Assembly (NCBI GenBank): GCA_023427705.1
Contig: JAEZAL010000156.1
Coordinates: 1-10,519, forward strand
Reading direction: 5' to 3'
Length of the DNA stretch: 10,519 nt
Origin: Bacillota bacterium
GTDB taxonomy: Bacteria > Bacillota > Clostridia > Clostridiales > Clostridiaceae
Below are positions 1 to 5,490 of this stretch, in pieces (the stretch's first letter is position 1; each line of letters opens with the position of its first letter). The notes under the pieces were generated by a model. It worked only from the letters and a program-made list of their open reading frames with translations. It was not told where the DNA came from and did not search any database. The translations under genes and the position numbers were made by a program.

Positions 1-639
1 GGTAATACTTCTGGTATATTATCAGTATTATATGCTTCAATAATGGCTTTACCAATGCCATTCCATGCAGTACATTTACTATTTATAAACTTATTAACAG
101 ATAGTTTACCTGCTATTGCAATAGGTATGGAAAAATCTAAAAAAGATTTATTAAAAGATAAACCAAGAGCAAGAAACTCTTCAATTTTATCTAAAGATTT
201 TATGTATGAAATAGTTCTTGAAGGTATAGTTATTTCAATATTTACTTTAATAGCTTTCTATATAGGATTAAAGACAGATAATAACGTTGCTTCTACTATG
301 GCATTTGCTACACTTTGTTTAGCTAGACTATTCCACGGATTTAACTGTAGAGGAGACAAGTCAATATTCTCTATAGGATTATTTACTAATAGCTTTAGCT
401 GGATGGCATTTGGCGCTGGTTTATTATTCTTAAACTTAGTTTTATTCGTACCATTTTTAAGAAGATTGTTTGAAGTTGCACCTTTAACAGGTTCACAAAT
501 AGGATATATTTACTTATTAGCATTTATACCTACTTTAATCATACAAATAGTTAAAGTTATAAAAGATGCTATTAGCAGTAAAAAATCTTCTGAAATTAAT
601 TCTGATAATGAAAGTAACGATGTTAGCAAAGTAGCTTAA
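1..639 (+). CDS. Calcium-transporting P-type ATPase, C-terminal part (5' truncated)
   Basis: This is the last 212 residues of a P2-type cation ATPase that pumps Ca2+ (or Mn2+) out of the cytoplasm. The reading frame is open from base 1, so the gene starts outside the window. The visible part opens at the M5/M6 region with INLLTDSLPAIAIG. This matches the M6 signature NLxTDxLPAxALG of SERCA/PMCA-like pumps, in which the Asn and Asp coordinate Ca2+. A cytoplasmic loop and about four further hydrophobic helices follow, the usual C-terminal transmembrane bundle. A short polar Ser/Asn/Lys-rich tail precedes the stop. The phosphorylation and nucleotide-binding domains lie upstream and cannot be seen. 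Calcium is inferred from the M6 motif; the exact ion is not certain. The gene is convergent with the RsiV-like gene, with a shared terminator between them. Confidence 0.9.
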   Translation, partial: GNTSGILSVLYASIMALPMPFHAVHLLFINLLTDSLPAIAIGMEKSKKDLLKDKPRARNSSILSKDFMYEIVLEGIVISIFTLIAFYIGLKTDNNVASTMAFATLCLARLFHGFNCRGDKSIFSIGLFTNSFSWMAFGAGLLFLNLVLFVPFLRRLFEVAPLTGSQIGYIYLLAFIPTLIIQIVKVIKDAISSKKSSEINSDNESNDVSKVA

Positions 640-662
640 TAAAATGCGCTGCATTTTATTAA
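636..662. repeat. Perfect 12-bp inverted repeat over the ATPase stop codon
   Basis: Arms at 636-647 and 651-662 are perfectly complementary (TTAATAAAATGC / GCATTTTATTAA) around a GCT loop. The left arm includes the TAA stop of the ATPase gene. A purine-rich A/G stretch follows, not a T-run, so it is not a classical terminator. The right arm continues into ATTAATGAAG, also found in the 3'-end repeat near 6345, so it may be one copy of a dispersed element. Confidence 0.6.
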
Positions 663-700
663 TGAAGGAAAGAAAAAATTAAAGAATTAAAGAATTCTGA

Positions 701-724
701 ATAAAAATCTTTTAAGATTTTTAT
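701..724. repeat. AT-rich 11-bp hairpin before the shared terminator
   Basis: ATAAAAATCTT (701-711) pairs with AAGATTTTTAT (714-724) around a two-base loop. It lies between the ATPase gene and the main terminator and may help stop transcription, but it is nearly all A/T and would be weak alone. Confidence 0.4.
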
Positions 725-740
725 AAAAAAATATCTATAA

Positions 741-773
741 ATAAGGAGGTTTTGTTATACAAAACCTCCTTAT
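741..773. terminator. Bidirectional rho-independent terminator
   Basis: ATAAGGAGGTTTTG (741-754) pairs perfectly with CAAAACCTCCTTAT (760-773), with one further T-A pair closing a three-base loop. T-rich sequence follows on the plus strand (TTCTTCATTTTTTC) and a T7 run lies downstream on the minus strand. It sits between two convergent genes and should end both. Confidence 0.85.
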
Positions 774-811
774 TTCTTCATTTTTTCATTTCTTCATTAT
801 CTCTTCATTTC
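772..811 (-). repeat. Short tandem repeat of ATGAARAA units after the RsiV-like gene
   Basis: On the plus strand three consecutive 8-base units run ATTTCTTC, ATTTTTTC, ATTTCTTC (772-795), followed by a longer variant ATTATCTCTTC and ATTTC. On the minus strand this reads as repeated ATGAAGAA/ATGAAAAA. It starts inside the last codons of the RsiV-like gene and runs to the terminator. Similar ATGAAAxAATG strings occur after ispF (5140-5160) and the antiporter gene (6342-6380). Confidence 0.55.
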
Positions 812-1477
812 TATTTCAAATTCTGGCATTCCTGTAACGTATGGAGCTATTTCATAATAAGGAAAATGGATTACTATCTTATTGTCTCTTATATAAAAAT
901 CTTGATTTTCTTTTATTCCATTAAACCCTTCTTTTCCTGTAAAGTAATATTCTGGATGAATACTTATTTGTTTCCTTATCTCATTATTAATATAAGTCTT
1001 ATAATCATATCCTTCTTTGAATAAATCCTTTAACATTAATTTATTTCCACTTTGAATATCTATATTATAAGTATTTCTAGTAGTTATCCCATGAGCACCA
1101 CCACTAAATTGATAATAATCTATATAGAAGCTTAATATATCCTGGTTATTAGTTAACACATATCTTGCCATTAATTCATATGGAATAGTTGGCTTTATAT
1201 CTTCACTTGTATCCTTTGTATCTTTTATCCACAGGTTAGTCCAATTTAAAATCTCATTGTTGATATCTTTTTCTTTATTTTCATCACATAATCCCACTAT
1301 TTGAGGTATTACTACGTCAATGTTTATAAAGTTTGTTTTCTCTCTTATAACTTTATCCACAAGAGTTGCTTTTTTTACATAATTACCCACAACATTTATC
1401 AACATAGCCTGTGGAAAAATATTAATAATATTTGTAAAAACTGCTATAATTATTAAAGCTCTATATATTCTCTTCAT
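797..1477 (-). CDS. RsiV/PdaC-like secreted or membrane-anchored protein (DUF4163 + DUF3298)
   Basis: This is a 226-residue protein with a positively charged start (MKRIYR) and a hydrophobic segment at about residues 7-29, a signal peptide or membrane anchor. The remainder is extracytoplasmic. Residues of about 45-130 look like DUF4163 and include the hallmark YYQFSGGAHG (121-130). Residues of about 140-222 look like DUF3298 and end in the typical FPYYEIAPYVTGMPEFEI (205-222). The pair occurs in the sensor part of the anti-sigma factor RsiV, which binds lysozyme in Bacillus subtilis, and in the N-terminal part of the deacetylase PdaC. There is no cytoplasmic anti-sigma domain, no deacetylase domain and no adjacent sigma gene, so this is a stand-alone version and its ligand is unknown. 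AGGAGA (1486-1491) lies 8 bases before the ATG. DnaA boxes lie inside and upstream of the gene. Confidence 0.82.
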   Translation of the reverse strand: MKRIYRALIIIAVFTNIINIFPQAMLINVVGNYVKKATLVDKVIREKTNFINIDVVIPQIVGLCDENKEKDINNEILNWTNLWIKDTKDTSEDIKPTIPYELMARYVLTNNQDILSFYIDYYQFSGGAHGITTRNTYNIDIQSGNKLMLKDLFKEGYDYKTYINNEIRKQISIHPEYYFTGKEGFNGIKENQDFYIRDNKIVIHFPYYEIAPYVTGMPEFEIEMKR

Positions 1478-1546
1478 TAACTATTTCTCCTATTTACACG
1501 CTAATATTTTGAAAATTTAAAATATTTATCTTATTCACTTTATTAT

Positions 1547-1570
1547 ATTATCTACAATATTGTTGATAAT
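1547..1570. promoter_or_regulatory. 24-bp near-perfect palindrome at the predicted start of transcription
   Basis: ATTATC-T-ACAATATTGT-T-GATAAT is symmetrical in 11 of 12 base pairs. It lies just downstream of the proposed -10 of the RsiV-like gene and covers the expected +1, the usual place for a repressor operator. No cognate regulator is visible in the window. Confidence 0.4.
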
Positions 1571-1571
1571 T

Positions 1572-1601
1572 ATTATATATATTTCAACATATTTTTCACA
1601 A
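1572..1601 (-). promoter_or_regulatory. Putative sigma-A promoter of the RsiV-like gene
   Basis: On the minus strand TTGTGA (1601-1596) is followed after 18 bases by TATAAT (1577-1572). The start of transcription would lie near 1565, leaving a leader of about 90 bases. The -10 is perfect, while the -35 matches four of six. Confidence 0.55.
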
Positions 1602-1602
1602 C

Positions 1603-1626
1603 TTATCCACATGCAAATGTGGATAG
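1603..1626. promoter_or_regulatory. Inverted pair of DnaA boxes upstream of the RsiV-like promoter
   Basis: TATCCACAT (1604-1612) and ATGTGGATA (1617-1625) form a perfect 9-bp inverted repeat around GCAA. This places one exact and one near-consensus DnaA box head to head. The pair begins one base upstream of the proposed -35 of the RsiV-like gene, where bound DnaA could activate or block that promoter. Confidence 0.65.
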
Positions 1627-1745
1627 TGTGTGTAACATACATTTTTTTACTGTAATTTCTATTAAAATAACTCTGTTTATCACCTTTTATACTATATAAC
1701 CTAAAATATTCTGTGGATAACTTTTACAGATTTGCTAAAGACATC

Positions 1746-1781
1746 AAAAGACCATAGTATTAAATATTACACTATGATCTT
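1746..1781 (-). terminator. Terminator of the sortase-RsgI-rluF operon
   Basis: On the minus strand AAGATCATAGT (1781-1771) pairs with ACTATGGTCTT (1758-1748), with one G-T wobble and a 12-base loop, and the right arm ends in a short T-run. It begins 13 bases after the rluF stop. The T-tract is short, so termination may be partial. Confidence 0.65.
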
Positions 1782-1793
1782 AAAATCTTACTT

Positions 1794-2567
1794 TTATTTA
1801 TCTGCTTCTTTAGTTTTTACAGAAGTGCTTATTAATGCGTTTAATTTTTTAAGTTCATCTGAAGTTAAGTCTCTCCAATTACCTATTTTTAAATCCCCTA
1901 ATTTTATGTTCATTATTCTTATTCTGTTTAATTTAGTTACAGTATATCCTAAAGCTTCACACATTCTTCTTATTTGTCTATTCATCCCTTGAGTAAGAAT
2001 AATCCTAAAAGTCCTATCACTTAGCTTTTCTACTATACACTTTTTTGTTACAGTACCCAATATCCTAACACCACTGGACATATCCTTTACAAATTTATTA
2101 TCTATAGGTTTATTTACAGTTACTATATATTCTTTTTCATGATTATTTCCAGCTCTTAATATTTTATTAACCACATCTCCATCATTAGTCAATAAAATCA
2201 ACCCTTGTGAATCCTTATCTAATCTACCTATTGGAAAAATTCTTTTTTCATGTCCTACATAATCAACTATATTTCCTTTTACTTTCTTCTCTGTAGTACA
2301 TGTTATTCCTACAGGTTTGTTTAATGCTATATAAACTAATTCTTCTTCTTTTTTTAAAGGCTTTCCATCTACTTTTACATTTGCATTGGCACTTACCTTC
2401 GTACCCATTACAGCTTTTATACCATCAATAGTAACTCTGCCCTCTTCTATAAGTTTGTCAGCTTCTCTTCTTGAACAAAATCCAGTTTCACTTATAAACT
2501 TATTTAGCCTAATCTCTGGTCCTCTTTCCTTATGTACTATAATGTATTTATTATTCTTTTGCTTCAT
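1794..2567 (-). CDS. rluF: 23S rRNA pseudouridine synthase, RluF family
   Basis: This 257-residue enzyme isomerises a specific uridine of 23S rRNA to pseudouridine (U2604 in the E. coli RluF family). An S4 RNA-binding domain occupies residues of about 19-66 (IRLNKFISETGFCSRREADKLI). The catalytic domain carries the RsuA/RluB/E/F-family motif GRLDKDSQGLILLTNDGD at 114-131, with Asp117 the expected catalytic residue. The GMNRQIRRMCEALGYTV stretch at 194-210 is the conserved C-terminal signature, and the LNRIRIMNI that follows favours RluF over RsuA or RluB. The ATG is preceded by AAAGGTG, which overlaps the stop codon of the RsgI-like gene; the intergenic gap is only 10 bases. The two are therefore almost certainly co-transcribed and perhaps translationally coupled. 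Length is normal for the family, apart from a short basic N-terminal extension. Confidence 0.92.
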   Translation of the reverse strand: MKQKNNKYIIVHKERGPEIRLNKFISETGFCSRREADKLIEEGRVTIDGIKAVMGTKVSANANVKVDGKPLKKEEELVYIALNKPVGITCTTEKKVKGNIVDYVGHEKRIFPIGRLDKDSQGLILLTNDGDVVNKILRAGNNHEKEYIVTVNKPIDNKFVKDMSSGVRILGTVTKKCIVEKLSDRTFRIILTQGMNRQIRRMCEALGYTVTKLNRIRIMNIKLGDLKIGNWRDLTSDELKKLNALISTSVKTKEADK

Positions 2568-2577
2568 ATTATCACCT

Positions 2578-3600
2578 TTATGGACTTACCTTATGTTCAT
2601 CTCCTGAATTATTCAGTTTAACTTCAAGTCCTGCTTCTTCAATAAATTTTTCAGTTTTTTCTAAAGCATTATATTTCAATGCTTTACCCGTAATCGTAAT
2701 AACAACTCCTGTTCTAGGAATCATTTCATTTTCACTAGCATATCTTAGTATTTCTTTTATTGAATTATCAAGATTAGTATTATTTACTTGTAATTCCTCT
2801 AACATATTATTGCCTTTTTCAGTTTTAGTATATGCATTTAGTATCTTATCAAATTTATTAACTTCTAAGGCTATTAATGATGTTGTTTCTATAGCAATAG
2901 TTTTATCTATTGTCCTGTATTGAAATATACCTATAATAGACACTAATACCACTATACTTGCAATTATAGAAATTTGAAGCTTGTATTTCTTTATACTAAA
3001 ACTCTCTTTACTAATTAAATCTTCTCCAACACAATTATCTTTTTTAGCTTTAACCTTTATAAATTCCCCTTTTGAAGTTATTATAATAGCATAATATATT
3101 CCCTTAAAAAGTATAATGCCCCTATGTTCATCCTCTTCATTAATATGTTCATTCTCTTTATTAATTTGTATAATTTCTTCTGAAGCTGCCACCTCTTCAG
3201 CCTCTTCTATCTGTAAGTATTCTTGTAAATACTTATAATTAGGATTAGATAAAATTACGAAGAAAGTTACAATATACTCCTTCCAAGTTAAGTAAAATTC
3301 CCTATCAATAGGTGTTCTTTTAAGAAGCCTATTGATTGGAAACTTTTTAGTTGTGCTTAAAAAATCAAACAATTCTATATCTTCAATTATAAAATACGCA
3401 ATATTTAATATTTTATTTCTAATTATATATGACGGCTTATCGTGAATTAAATCCTTAATTAATATCTTATAATTTAGTAGATCTTCCTTTAATCTTTCAA
3501 TCTCTTCTTCACGTTTTTCAACTACTTCGTCTAATGCTAATAATGCTGGTGCCTTAGTTGAAAATTTATATTTATCATAGTTAAAGATACTTATCGTCAT
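2578..3600 (-). CDS. Fusion of a SigI-type C-terminal domain with an RsgI-like membrane anti-sigma factor
   Basis: This is a 340-residue predicted single-pass membrane protein. Residues of about 28-130 resemble the C-terminal, promoter -35-binding half of sigma-I. They share its spacing of helices and the segment FPINRLLKRTPIDREFYLTW, comparable to LPIKEL..VSRKTLERNRKYI of SigI, followed by a hydrophobic helix and NPNYKYLQEYL. The sigma-2 (-10-binding) half is absent. A Glu-rich linker (about 131-158) leads to an RsgI N-terminal anti-sigma domain (about 159-200; GIILFKGIYYAIIITSKGEF). One transmembrane helix (about 208-228) and an RsgI-type outer domain containing LIALEVNKFDKIL follow. In RsgI the juxtamembrane Asn-Pro is autocleaved; here the matching residues read Thr240-Ser241. 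The longest ORF starts at 3606, but GTGGGGG abuts that ATG and lies six bases before the ATG at 3600, which I prefer. The gene sits between the sortase and rluF genes. Domain assignments are from memory of the families. Confidence 0.72.
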   Translation of the reverse strand: MTISIFNYDKYKFSTKAPALLALDEVVEKREEEIERLKEDLLNYKILIKDLIHDKPSYIIRNKILNIAYFIIEDIELFDFLSTTKKFPINRLLKRTPIDREFYLTWKEYIVTFFVILSNPNYKYLQEYLQIEEAEEVAASEEIIQINKENEHINEEDEHRGIILFKGIYYAIIITSKGEFIKVKAKKDNCVGEDLISKESFSIKKYKLQISIIASIVVLVSIIGIFQYRTIDKTIAIETTSLIALEVNKFDKILNAYTKTEKGNNMLEELQVNNTNLDNSIKEILRYASENEMIPRTGVVITITGKALKYNALEKTEKFIEEAGLEVKLNNSGDEHKVSP

Positions 3601-3614
3601 TATCATCCCCCACT

Positions 3615-4205
3615 TTATATATCTTTAGATTCCACTAACTTTCCTTTTACAATAACTCTTTCTTTAGCACCTACAGTGCAAGTAACTAATGTTATTGTTG
3701 CCTCATCTGTATTTTCTAAAACATCTACCCTATCAGGTGATACTATAAAGTTATCAGTAACTTCATATACATATTGCTTTTTATTTGCTTTAATCAACAC
3801 TTGATCCCCTACTTCAACTTTATATAAGTTAACAAATGCTTCTGAATAATCTGATACTCTATGCCCCGCAACAGAAAAGTTTCCTCTTTCTCCTGGTTTA
3901 ACAGAACTCTCGAAATGTCCTAAGTAATATTGAAGAATATCGTCAGTGATTCCTTCTACTACTCCTTGTGATAAATTTATACTTGGTATTTCCATTAATG
4001 CAATTGGCTTATATCCATTTATCAATTTCTCTTCTTCTTCCTCAGTTAATTCTTTAGGTTCTTCATTAATAACTTGCTCTAATATATTTTGAAGTTCCTG
4101 TTGTTTTTTCGATGTATCAATTTTTTTATAAACAATAGATACAATTATAGCTAGTCCAACTATAATTAAAATCAAGCCTATTGTTCTTCTAATCTTTTCT
4201 TTCAA
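3615..4205 (-). CDS. srtD: Sortase, class D-like
   Basis: This is a 196-residue cysteine transpeptidase that would cleave a C-terminal sorting signal and attach surface proteins to the peptidoglycan. Numbered from the chosen start, a basic N-terminus (MKEKIRR) precedes one transmembrane helix (about 8-26), then a Glu/Lys-rich stalk. The sortase barrel holds His115 in VAGHRVS, Cys176 in TLVTC and Arg183 in KERVIV, the His-Cys-Arg catalytic triad. Size and the simple N-terminal anchor fit class D (class E is the alternative). The longest ORF begins with TTG at 4214, but that codon directly abuts the AGGAG SD (4215-4219). The next in-frame TTG, at 4205, is nine bases from the SD and is the likely start. 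No LPxTx-type substrate gene is visible nearby. It is the first gene of a minus-strand operon, 14 bases ahead of the RsgI fusion. Confidence 0.88.
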   Translation of the reverse strand: MKEKIRRTIGLILIIVGLAIIVSIVYKKIDTSKKQQELQNILEQVINEEPKELTEEEEEKLINGYKPIALMEIPSINLSQGVVEGITDDILQYYLGHFESSVKPGERGNFSVAGHRVSDYSEAFVNLYKVEVGDQVLIKANKKQYVYEVTDNFIVSPDRVDVLENTDEATITLVTCTVGAKERVIVKGKLVESKDI

Positions 4206-4247
4206 ACATCTCAACTCCTAATAAACTTTTCTATTCATTTATCATAT

Positions 4248-4276
4248 ATTATAACATAAACATTTATAATCATTAA
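4248..4276 (-). promoter_or_regulatory. Putative promoter of the sortase operon
   Basis: On the minus strand TTAATG (4276-4271), 17 bases, then TATAAT (4253-4248). The -10 is perfect and the -35 matches three of six. It lies 43 bases before the chosen sortase start. A TATAAT at 4265-4270 on the plus strand could serve the divergent small ORF, but no good -35 accompanies it. Confidence 0.5.
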
Positions 4277-4293
4277 TCTTTTAGGAGTAACTT

Positions 4294-4482
4294 ATGAATA
4301 GAAAAATTATTTATGTTGATTTTAGTTTTAAAAGAAAAAAAATAACTTCTAAGCCATTACTTTTTATTTATAAAATAAAAATAAACATTAAGAGAATTTT
4401 GAATAACCTATTTGCTATTAATAGAAAGACTAACAATACTTCAAATAATATTAAAAATTATCCATTTAAGAAAGTACTGTAA
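4294..4482 (+). CDS. Small, strongly basic hypothetical protein
   Basis: This is a 62-residue ORF that I do not recognise. It has about 16 Lys/Arg residues against a single acidic residue (Asp9), many Asn and Ile, no Cys and no clear membrane helix. Such a composition would suit nucleic-acid or ribosome contact, but that is inference from charge only. In its favour is a good SD, TTTTAGGAG, six bases before the ATG. It also fills the gap between the divergent sortase operon and ispF, which otherwise would hold nothing. Against it are its small size and AT-rich codons, which can arise by chance. No terminator separates it from ispF, but ispF has its own promoter. Confidence 0.5.
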   Translation: MNRKIIYVDFSFKRKKITSKPLLFIYKIKINIKRILNNLFAINRKTNNTSNNIKNYPFKKVL

Positions 4483-4516
4483 ACATCATATATTTTAATA
4501 AGTTTTGTATAACTCC

Positions 4517-4545
4517 TTGCTATTTTATTTTCTTATAGATAAAAT
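4517..4545 (+). promoter_or_regulatory. Putative promoter of ispF
   Basis: TTGCTA (4517-4522), a 17-base spacer and TAAAAT (4540-4545) lie about 33 bases before the ispF start, with the SD between. The -10 matches five of six and the -35 four of six. Confidence 0.55.
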
Positions 4546-4577
4546 GTTCTTAAATAATAATCTTGGAGGTATAACAT

Positions 4578-5069
4578 ATGAGAATAGGATTAGGATATGA
4601 TGTACATCGACTTGTTGAGGAAAGAGATTTAATAATTGGTGGAGTTAAAATACCATATGAAAAAGGATTACTAGGCCATTCAGATGCAGATGTTCTACTT
4701 CATGCAATTATAGATTCCTTACTTGGTGCTTCTGCCCTTGGTGACATTGGAACTCTTTTCCCTGATACTGATATAAAGTACAAAGGTATATCTAGTATCA
4801 ATCTTCTTAAAGAGGTAGGAAAATTATTAAATGAAAATGGTTATTCAATTAATAATATAGACTCTACTATAATTGCTCAAAAGCCTAAAATGGCTCCTTA
4901 TATAAAAGAAATGCGTGAGAACATAGCAAAAGCTTTAAATATCGATGTAATGAAGATTAACGTAAAAGCAACTACAGAAGAAGGCTTAGGTTTTACCGGA
5001 AGTGGAGAAGGAATATCTTCACAAAGCATATGCCTACTTGAAATGAAAAATGCAGAATGTAAAATGTAG
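4578..5069 (+). CDS. ispF: 2-C-methyl-D-erythritol 2,4-cyclodiphosphate synthase
   Basis: This enzyme of the MEP (non-mevalonate) isoprenoid pathway converts CDP-ME 2-phosphate to ME-2,4-cyclodiphosphate with release of CMP, acting as a soluble trimer. The start MRIGLGYDVH carries the zinc ligands Asp8 and His10; the third ligand, His42, lies in GHSDADVLLHA (33-43). DIGTLFPDTD (56-65) and ATTEEGLGFTGSGEG (131-145) are family signatures; the latter holds the Thr and Glu residues near the nucleotide. GGAGGT (4565-4570) precedes the ATG by seven bases. The protein is 163 residues, slightly longer than usual. The family normally ends soon after the GEGI..Q..CLLE segment, and the last seven to nine residues (MKNAECKM) are encoded by an ATGAAAAATG-type repeat. 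It is followed at once by its own terminator. Confidence 0.96.
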   Translation: MRIGLGYDVHRLVEERDLIIGGVKIPYEKGLLGHSDADVLLHAIIDSLLGASALGDIGTLFPDTDIKYKGISSINLLKEVGKLLNENGYSINNIDSTIIAQKPKMAPYIKEMRENIAKALNIDVMKINVKATTEEGLGFTGSGEGISSQSICLLEMKNAECKM

Positions 5070-5102
5070 AATTAATGTGAAAACTCCTTTGGGAGTTTTT
5101 TC
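5052..5102 (+). repeat. Copy of a dispersed 3'-end repeat overlapping the end of ispF
   Basis: The sequence ATGAAAAATGCAGAATG, then TAAAATGTAGAATTAATG, followed by an AAAACTCC/GGAGTTTT hairpin, shares its order of blocks with the minus strand of 6323-6391. There AATGTAAAATG, AAAATTAATG and a GAAACTCC/GGAGTTTC palindrome occur in the same sequence. The shared blocks are AATGTAAAATG, AATTAATG and AAACTCC-GGAGTTT. The left part lies inside the ispF reading frame. Confidence 0.5.
5079..5102 (+). terminator. Rho-independent terminator of ispF
   Basis: AAAACTCC (5080-5087), loop TTTG, GGAGTTTT (5092-5099), continuing into a T-run. It starts 10 bases after the ispF stop. Confidence 0.85.
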
Positions 5103-5123
5103 ATTGGAAGAATGAAGCTTCTC

Positions 5124-5139
5124 TTTTGCATTCGCAAAA
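5124..5139. repeat. Small perfect hairpin after ispF
   Basis: TTTTGC (5124-5129) pairs with GCAAAA (5134-5139) around ATTC. ATGAAAGAATGAAAAAATG follows, related to the repeat units at 772-811. Function is unknown. Confidence 0.4.
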
Positions 5140-5155
5140 TTGAAATGAAAGAATG

Positions 5156-5195
5156 AAAAAATGAGCTGTTACACTAATAATATAGGATAACAGCT
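5156..5195 (-). terminator. Probable terminator of the two-helix membrane protein gene
   Basis: On the minus strand AGCTGTTA (5195-5188) pairs perfectly with TAACAGCT (5171-5164). The right arm is followed by CA and a T6 run (5161-5156). The 16-base loop is long. It lies 73 bases after the stop of the small gene and faces the end of ispF, so it may also stop leftover plus-strand transcription (TTATTATTTT follows on that side). Confidence 0.6.
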
Positions 5196-5267
5196 TATTA
5201 TTTTATCTCCCTGTTTTAAAATAATGTTGATAGATAAGTAAATGCTTTACTATACAGTGTATTATAA

Positions 5268-5450
5268 TTACTTTTTCAATTCACTTATTATTAGTTTATA
5301 AATACTTGTTACTGTTAATAGAATTCCACCTGCTACTAAAAGCATATCTCCATAATCCCTTATGCCAGAAATAAAGAAGAAGAATGCTCCTATAAAACTT
5401 ATTAAAGAAATGATATATCCAATTATAGTAATTTTATTATTTTTATTCAT
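5268..5450 (-). CDS. Small two-helix membrane protein
   Basis: This is a 60-residue protein of unknown function. A basic, polar start (MNKNNK) leads to hydrophobic helix 1 (about 8-29, with FFFFISG) and helix 2 (about 36-54, MLLVAGGILLTVTSIYKLII). A short loop with RDYGD lies between and a Lys-rich end (SELKK) follows. By the positive-inside rule both ends face the cytoplasm. I do not recognise a family. AAAGGGG lies seven bases before the ATG, which supports translation. It stands downstream of the DUF3267 gene on the same strand, 107 bases away with an inverted repeat between, so co-transcription is uncertain. Confidence 0.72.
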   Translation of the reverse strand: MNKNNKITIIGYIISLISFIGAFFFFISGIRDYGDMLLVAGGILLTVTSIYKLIISELKK

Positions 5451-5490
5451 ATAAATCCCCTTTTATAGCATTATTGTTCATTAATAAATT

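Larger units (their letters stand above)
1225..1720. promoter_or_regulatory. DnaA-box cluster
   Basis: The consensus DnaA box TTATCCACA occurs exactly at 1225-1233, 1353-1361 and 1603-1611 on the plus strand, and at 1712-1720 on the minus strand. One-mismatch versions lie at 1383-1391 (TTACCCACA, plus), 1410-1418 (TTTTCCACA, minus), 1618-1626 (CTATCCACA, minus) and 1561-1569 (TTATCAACA, minus). I found no exact copy elsewhere in the window. At this base composition, two strands of 500 bases should hold far fewer than one exact copy by chance. Known DnaA-box clusters away from oriC titrate DnaA or regulate nearby promoters (datA in E. coli, the DBC loci of B. subtilis). No dnaA, dnaN, rpmH or gidA is visible here, so the chromosomal origin is unlikely. 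The 316-base gap at 1478-1793 holds part of this cluster, the RsiV-like promoter and the rluF terminator; I see no gene there. Confidence 0.75.

Noticed and set aside
752..1024. 90-codon plus-strand ORF in the RsiV-like region
   Set aside because: It lies antisense to a well-supported gene, begins inside the terminator hairpin and has no SD; composition is an AT-rich shadow.
1225..1720. Chromosomal oriC
   Set aside because: DnaA boxes are present but no dnaA, dnaN, rpmH or gidA gene is adjacent, and no clear unwinding element with GC/AT-rich 13-mers was identified; a regulatory or titration cluster is the safer reading.
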